Shown one piece after another: positions 58,901 through 64,000 of a stretch of DNA of 64,000 bases. The translations under genes were made by a program, and so were the position numbers. How positions within the stretch are numbered: position 1 is the stretch's first letter; each line of letters starts with the position of its first letter. The notes below the pieces were generated by a model. It did not search any database, was not told the origin of the DNA, and was given only the letters and a program-made list of their open reading frames with translations. Source of the stretch: Nemophila menziesii (taxonomy: Eukaryota > Streptophyta > Magnoliopsida > Boraginales > Hydrophyllaceae); the NCBI GenBank assembly GCA_029959085.1, contig JARWIR010000003.1:25931505-25995504 (forward strand), written 5' to 3'.

Positions 58901-61168
58901 AGACAATGCTATAAGATTCTAGCTGGCCTGTGTTATATTTTTATATTAGAGTTTTTCTTTTTATCTTTTGGACCTGTAAAAGAAAAAATCATTCCTAAAG
59001 TTATATATAATTTTATTTTTTTAACTTTTTAGTAGAAATTAGAATATTTGTCAATATATATTAAAAAATAATTTTAGATTTAAGACATTTTTATTTCTAA
59101 AAGTGTTTTTTAAATTTTATAAAACTTTTATAGGTTTAAAAGCATTTTATGTATTTAAAAAAATATCAAACAAACAATAAATGTGTTACCCAAATTGTTG
59201 ACAACAATACTGAGGGTAGAATGAATATTACCACTCTAAACCTAAATTAGGGGTTATTAGATTTTCAGTGTTGTGATAACTGTGATCAATACGAGCAAGA
59301 TAAATGGCAAAAGTTATTTTGCTTCGAAGATATGTAAAATCTTGTTGAGGTTATTGAGGTTGGACGAAAGGAATTTTTACTCCACTGGAGATAGAATTAT
59401 AAGGATGAGAAACTGAGCTCTCGATTCTTCCACTATGGGATTGGCTTGTCATTGAAATGAGTCTTTTAGAGTGATCATGGTTTGGTTTATGTACAATCTA
59501 ATAAGCACCATTTTAAAGGACTCGGTGTTTACTTTATGGATCTCAAATGCTTAAATATTAAGGATTTATCAATTATTCTAAGTGTTTGCTTTCCTAGGGC
59601 GGTTCCCTTGCTTGAAGGATCACGTGTTGAGTTGTGGTAAATCCTAGATAGATATGGGGATCCATTAAAGTCTTTGAGAAATATTTTGATAAGATCTAGT
59701 GTATGCTTAGTTACCTTGTGTTGACGCTTCAAGAAATTTATTCTAAAACAAAAATAGAGTAGTCATAATGCTCTAAGTGAAGCTTTACGGTAACCAGTTT
59801 AACAATCTAAAAAAGGGGGACTAATTGATAATATAAGTTAAGATCAATCATCGTTAGTTTAGGTGAGTTGAGTTAGAAAAGATGTCATGAGTATTTAACA
59901 TCTTTACACATCTTTTTCCAAAGGAGTTGATGTCCTAAATCAATATTTAGATAGAAAACAATCTTGGTCAATATTGTTCTTTTAAATGCTACCTGCCCAA
60001 TGTCTAAATTCCCCTAAAAAGATTGTGAATTTTTTTAGGACTGGGTTCATATGATCCTTGGCAAGTCGCATGGACAACATGTTAAAGTTTCCAAATCTAT
60101 TTTGCCTATCTTGTTGTTTTATGTGTTTGGTTCATACCATATAGTGACTTATTAATCTTTTACTTATAGTTTCCTATATAACAAATGCTCCAAGTTAAAC
60201 CATATAGATCTCCTCATCTAGATCTATATTCAAAGAACACGGTCTTGGCATCCACCAAATATATGACTGGTTCGTGAATGATGGTTTGAGATGATACAAA
60301 TTTAATGGTGGAAATCTTGGTCAATGGTGAGTGGGTTCCAGATAATCTTAGACTTTGGATGGAACCCTAAATGACGAATCTATCCTTGACTTTTCCTATT
60401 GAACCTACCAGGTCTCAAAGGACGAAAATTGCTTACTACTAATTGGTTTACAAAACTTAATTAATTTGGTAGTTCCACGCATGGTTTGGTCTACTAAATA
60501 CAATTTTATTATTAGCAACCTCTATTTAAAACTAGCCAGTACTAGAACTTATCGCAGTAGAAAGCATGTTATTATCTCCTTATGGACCTTATACAAGTGG
60601 TAGTGATATAGTGAGTCAAATAAAGGACTCAAACAAACGTCTCTTATTACTCCTGTGTTTATATTTTGGGACATTACTAGGACTCAAAGATAGAGGCATT
60701 AAAGAAATATTACCATTTTTACATGTAGATAAGTATTAGCTGATATAATAGCTGCAAATAGGTATATAAGTCACACATAATTTTTCAAGGAAAATATGGT
60801 ATTCTAAAGTCTTGGTATCTCTAGTTTCCCAAGAAAAGCTTCTCATTTAAGAATATATATGCTACTCTGTCCTGAGCATAAAATATTATGAACAAGTCGA
60901 TGAATTGGGGACCAAAGTTAACTTTATAGAAGTTTGGAAACCCTAATAAGGCCATACACCCCCCCCCCCTCTCATATTTAAGTGTTACATGTTGAGTGTA
61001 TATCCATTTCAAATCTCATATGGGGTTTAGTCTAAGGTTTTCAAGGAGTACAATACCTAGTATAAAACCTGACAGATAATACAACTTCCCCCACATGATG
61101 ATGGTAAACCTAAATTGATAACCTGATATCTTTTGTTCCTTTAGGGACTATTGTGGTGGGTCATAGTG

Positions 61169-62714
61169 TGTTATAAAATTAAGTACTGAAATAAAAGGAC
61201 CCACAATACCGCAAGTGTACGGTTTTCCAAGTAATATCCGATAAATCGGGTTCCATTCTCAGGAACGGATTAGGTACAACTCAAGTATTAATCAAGTAGT
61301 AAGAATAATTGTTTAACAGTAAAATAAAATAAAATATTTTTGTTTGGTTTTCTAAAATTAAAAGATGGAATAAAATAAATTACTGAAATAAGATAAAGAA
61401 AGTAAATAAGATTTAAAGTTAAGAAGAGAAAGAGTACTTGATCATCGCAAGGGTTTCACATAACCTATCTAATTAATGCTTCTGTTAAGGGCTAAACTGG
61501 TATTAATGTGTTAGTCGGGACTCTAATATCTGCTAACCCCCGTCAGGGTGGACTTAGGAGTTATCATACGGTACTATAAACCCCGTCAGGGTGATTATAT
61601 CTACTTTCGAATGGTTAAGTCTCTTACCTCATTGGTTGCATGGTTAGTTAAGCCCGTCAGGGTCAATAACGAATACTATGCGTCTATTATCTATGTCTGT
61701 AATTAAACCCCCCGTCAAGGTGATCACTTTGCCACTTAAGTGAATAGCCTAATTACTAAGAGCTAAGTTTGATCCATGACTTCAAAATTAGTGATTCAAA
61801 CGAATAATAGTCAACACAAAATACCTAATCTAATTTAAATAATTAAATCCCAAGTTCAGATAACATAAATTAAATAGAATTGGGTTCAACCCATATAGCG
61901 ATTCTCAAGTACTGAAGAAATTAGTTCATAACGGAATTAAAAACTGAAATAAAATAAAAGGAAGATATAATTCTCAATACAGAAAAGAAACAGGGTAACC
62001 TAAAAGTTGGGTTGGCTATTGTTGGAAGAATAGAATTCCTCCAACTCTAGCTTCTCCTCTGCCTTCTTGCTCTAACTTGAAAATATGAAGTCTCTGATGT
62101 AATTCTCTGAAGTGTGTGTATAAAGGAGGCTAAAGGGTCTATTTATGCTAGTAAATTCGGATTAGGCTTTAGGTTAAGAAGATTAGATCAAATTATAAAA
62201 AGCCCAAGATCATCTTCTTCTTTAATTCCTATAACTGGTGTACAACCCTTAGTAAAACGGCTTTAACTTTTGCATATCAACTCCAAATGGACTCATTAAA
62301 GTTGCTAAATCTTCCTAACTCAATAAGGAATAAAACCTATTTCACAGCCCAAAGACTAAATCCGCTCCTATGTAGCCCAAAAACAGCAATTAGTAACAGC
62401 CATTCAGATCTGCAACTTCTTTAGTCAATTCTTCGGAAATTCTTTTCTTTCCTTTGGCTCCTCCACTTGATCTAAGACTTTAATTATCACTTCTCCTCCT
62501 TGTATTGGTTCTCCATAGAATCCATGAACCTAAGAACTTTATACTAAAAACAAACAAATTAACGCACAAAAGCTCTTAAAATGCAAATAGTCTAATTCCA
62601 AGGGGAGAAAGTGCAATATGACAAAATAAGCATGAAATTCTATCAAATAAGTCAATATTCACCTAATATGATGTCTCCTAAGAGATAATATTTAGAAAAA
62701 ATAGGGAGACATCA
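61169..62714 (-). repeat. LTR-like repeat in R3
   Basis: Full counterpart of 17063-18608, TGATGTCTCC to TTATAACA on minus, with all four CCCGTCAGGGTGA-type motifs at about 61540-61720. Confidence 0.5.
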
Positions 62715-63121
62715 TATTGCAACTATGTTATTTTGTTGGGACGCATACAAAGCACTCAATTCATAGATTATTCTATTTGTTTCACTAAACCACCTTTTAA
62801 AAAAATGTCCATCACACCTTTAGGACCTATTTTAATGATTTTGCAACCAAGTTGGTTCAAAGCCCTAGCTAGATTAAAGTGCACTAGGTCTAATGTTTCA
62901 GTCTTTTAAGTAGTTATTGACTTTAAAGGATCATTTCGCATATTTGGACTTTTACACATATTTGATATTTAACAAACTTATCAATGTTGTGAACATATAT
63001 TAGTCTGAATAATTGAACACAACTAGAACACATAGGTTTATTAGGTTATCATGCCACACATACAAGGACTAAACATTGAAAGATTAATAGGTGCATTTTT
63101 ATCCATATTATTTCATGATGT

Positions 63122-63929
63122 TTAGTACAGATATGCCCCTCCATCCACGTATCGTGTCCCAATAGGTTCTCCATTTTTATGTATAACCAATTTTCCCCCA
63201 TCGAAGATTAGTCTAAGGCCTACCGAGTTGAGGAGGCTTTCATAGATCACATTTCCACAGGATGAGTGGACAAAGAGAACATCAAATAAAAATATAGATT
63301 TACCCAAGGTTAGTTTGAGGACAACCTTTCCATTTCCAATGACGTGGGTCGTGGATGAGTTTCCCATGCATACATAGTATTTAGCATACGTTTCCTCAAA
63401 CTCCTTGAACATGTTCTTATTTGAACATATTTGGTTTGACGTTACAGTGTCCAGGACCCACTTGTTCTTGATTAGACCCTTTTGTTTAATCCTTTTAGAT
63501 GTATAATAGTCACCTTAAACAACAATAGTTTTAGAACCATTAGCTATGTAAGAATTACACTTTTCCTCTAGGAGGTTTTCCTCTTCAGGTTTCATGTTGT
63601 TGACCACATCATTGTTCTTCCCTGAATCGTTTGCATCTAAAATATTTTGTAGAGTGTCCCAAATCGTTTTAGCCAATTTCTCTTCGGAGAAGAAGTCAAC
63701 CATGGAACAGGTCTACTGGTTGAAAGACCATTCTCTAGCCACTTAATTATAGTTTTTTAATCTTGGCCTTAAGATCCTGGTAACAAGACTGTTTCTCATC
63801 AGTGGATGGAAAGTCCACTATGGGGGGACCAGTAAATAAAACATAATCGACATATAGGTTTTAGAAAACATAGAAAACAAATTCCCAACGTTTGTAGTTG
63901 GATCCCTTCAAGGATTCCAATTTAGACAT
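63122..63929 (-). mobile_element. Decayed Copia gag/protease segment in R3
   Basis: Third copy of the gag/protease segment, MSKLESLKG start at 63929, same breaks as in R1 and R2. One private change is RVIGNG to HVIGNG. Confidence 0.75.
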
Positions 63930-64000
63930 GGCAGGAAATTGGTGTTGAATTTAATGGAGCGACCACAAAAAGGTGGGAAAAGTAAAAAAGAGCCTTATTC

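Larger units (their letters stand above)
59100..64000. repeat. Spacer R, copy 3 (runs off the window)
   Basis: Collinear with 15040-19960 of R1, including the 15100-17040 part that R2 lacks. Only short ORFs. Differs by scattered substitutions and a longer C run at 60959-60970. Confidence 0.8.

Overview
The window is nuclear DNA of a flowering plant. The evidence is short GT-AG introns, a BIR3-like leucine-rich-repeat receptor pseudokinase family, F-box genes with an F-box-associated domain, and dense plant transposons: Copia remnants, LINEs, Mutator-like and hAT elements. It is AT-rich with long gene-poor stretches. The F-box proteins look closest to the S-locus-F-box-like/CPR1-like class of eudicots, so a eudicot is likely. 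The species cannot be read from the sequence. All family names here come from recognition by eye, not from a search.

The organising principle is a tandem array. One ancestral cassette, a pseudokinase on the minus strand, an F-box gene on minus, a repeat-filled spacer R and an F-box gene on plus, occurs about three times. Unit 1: kinase 1 (195-8610), F-box A (11301-12362, minus), R1 (about 15040-27080), F-box B (32930-34012, plus). Unit 2: kinase 2 (34978-36689), F-box C (40632-41643, minus, broken), R2 (42218-50848), F-box D (51482-52564, plus). Unit 3: kinase 3 (53514-55222), F-box E (57156-58217, minus), R3 (about 59100 to the window end). A compressed leftover of a further cassette lies at 10117-11300. 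The plus and minus F-box genes form inverted arms around each spacer: coding region, 5'-leader intron, promoter and several hundred bases beyond are shared in opposite orientation.

Four F-box genes (A, B, D, E) are intact single-exon coding regions, each preceded by a conserved intron in the 5' leader. F-box C has a 50-base frameshifting deletion. No kinase locus is whole. Kinase 1 keeps a good ectodomain exon, but its kinase exon is split by a very young 6.5-kb LTR retrotransposon and also carries a 5-base deletion. Kinases 2 and 3 keep an open kinase-domain exon, but their ectodomain exons have deletions and a shared nonsense codon.

The rest is mobile DNA: a non-autonomous Copia-like element with gag and an extra ORF in the position where some relatives carry an envelope-like ORF (353-6830), LINE fragments, four kinds of Mutator-like element (three with 9-base target duplications), an hAT element, a 1.9-kb solo LTR, and three copies of a decayed Copia gag/protease segment in R. 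No tRNA, rRNA or CRISPR array was seen.
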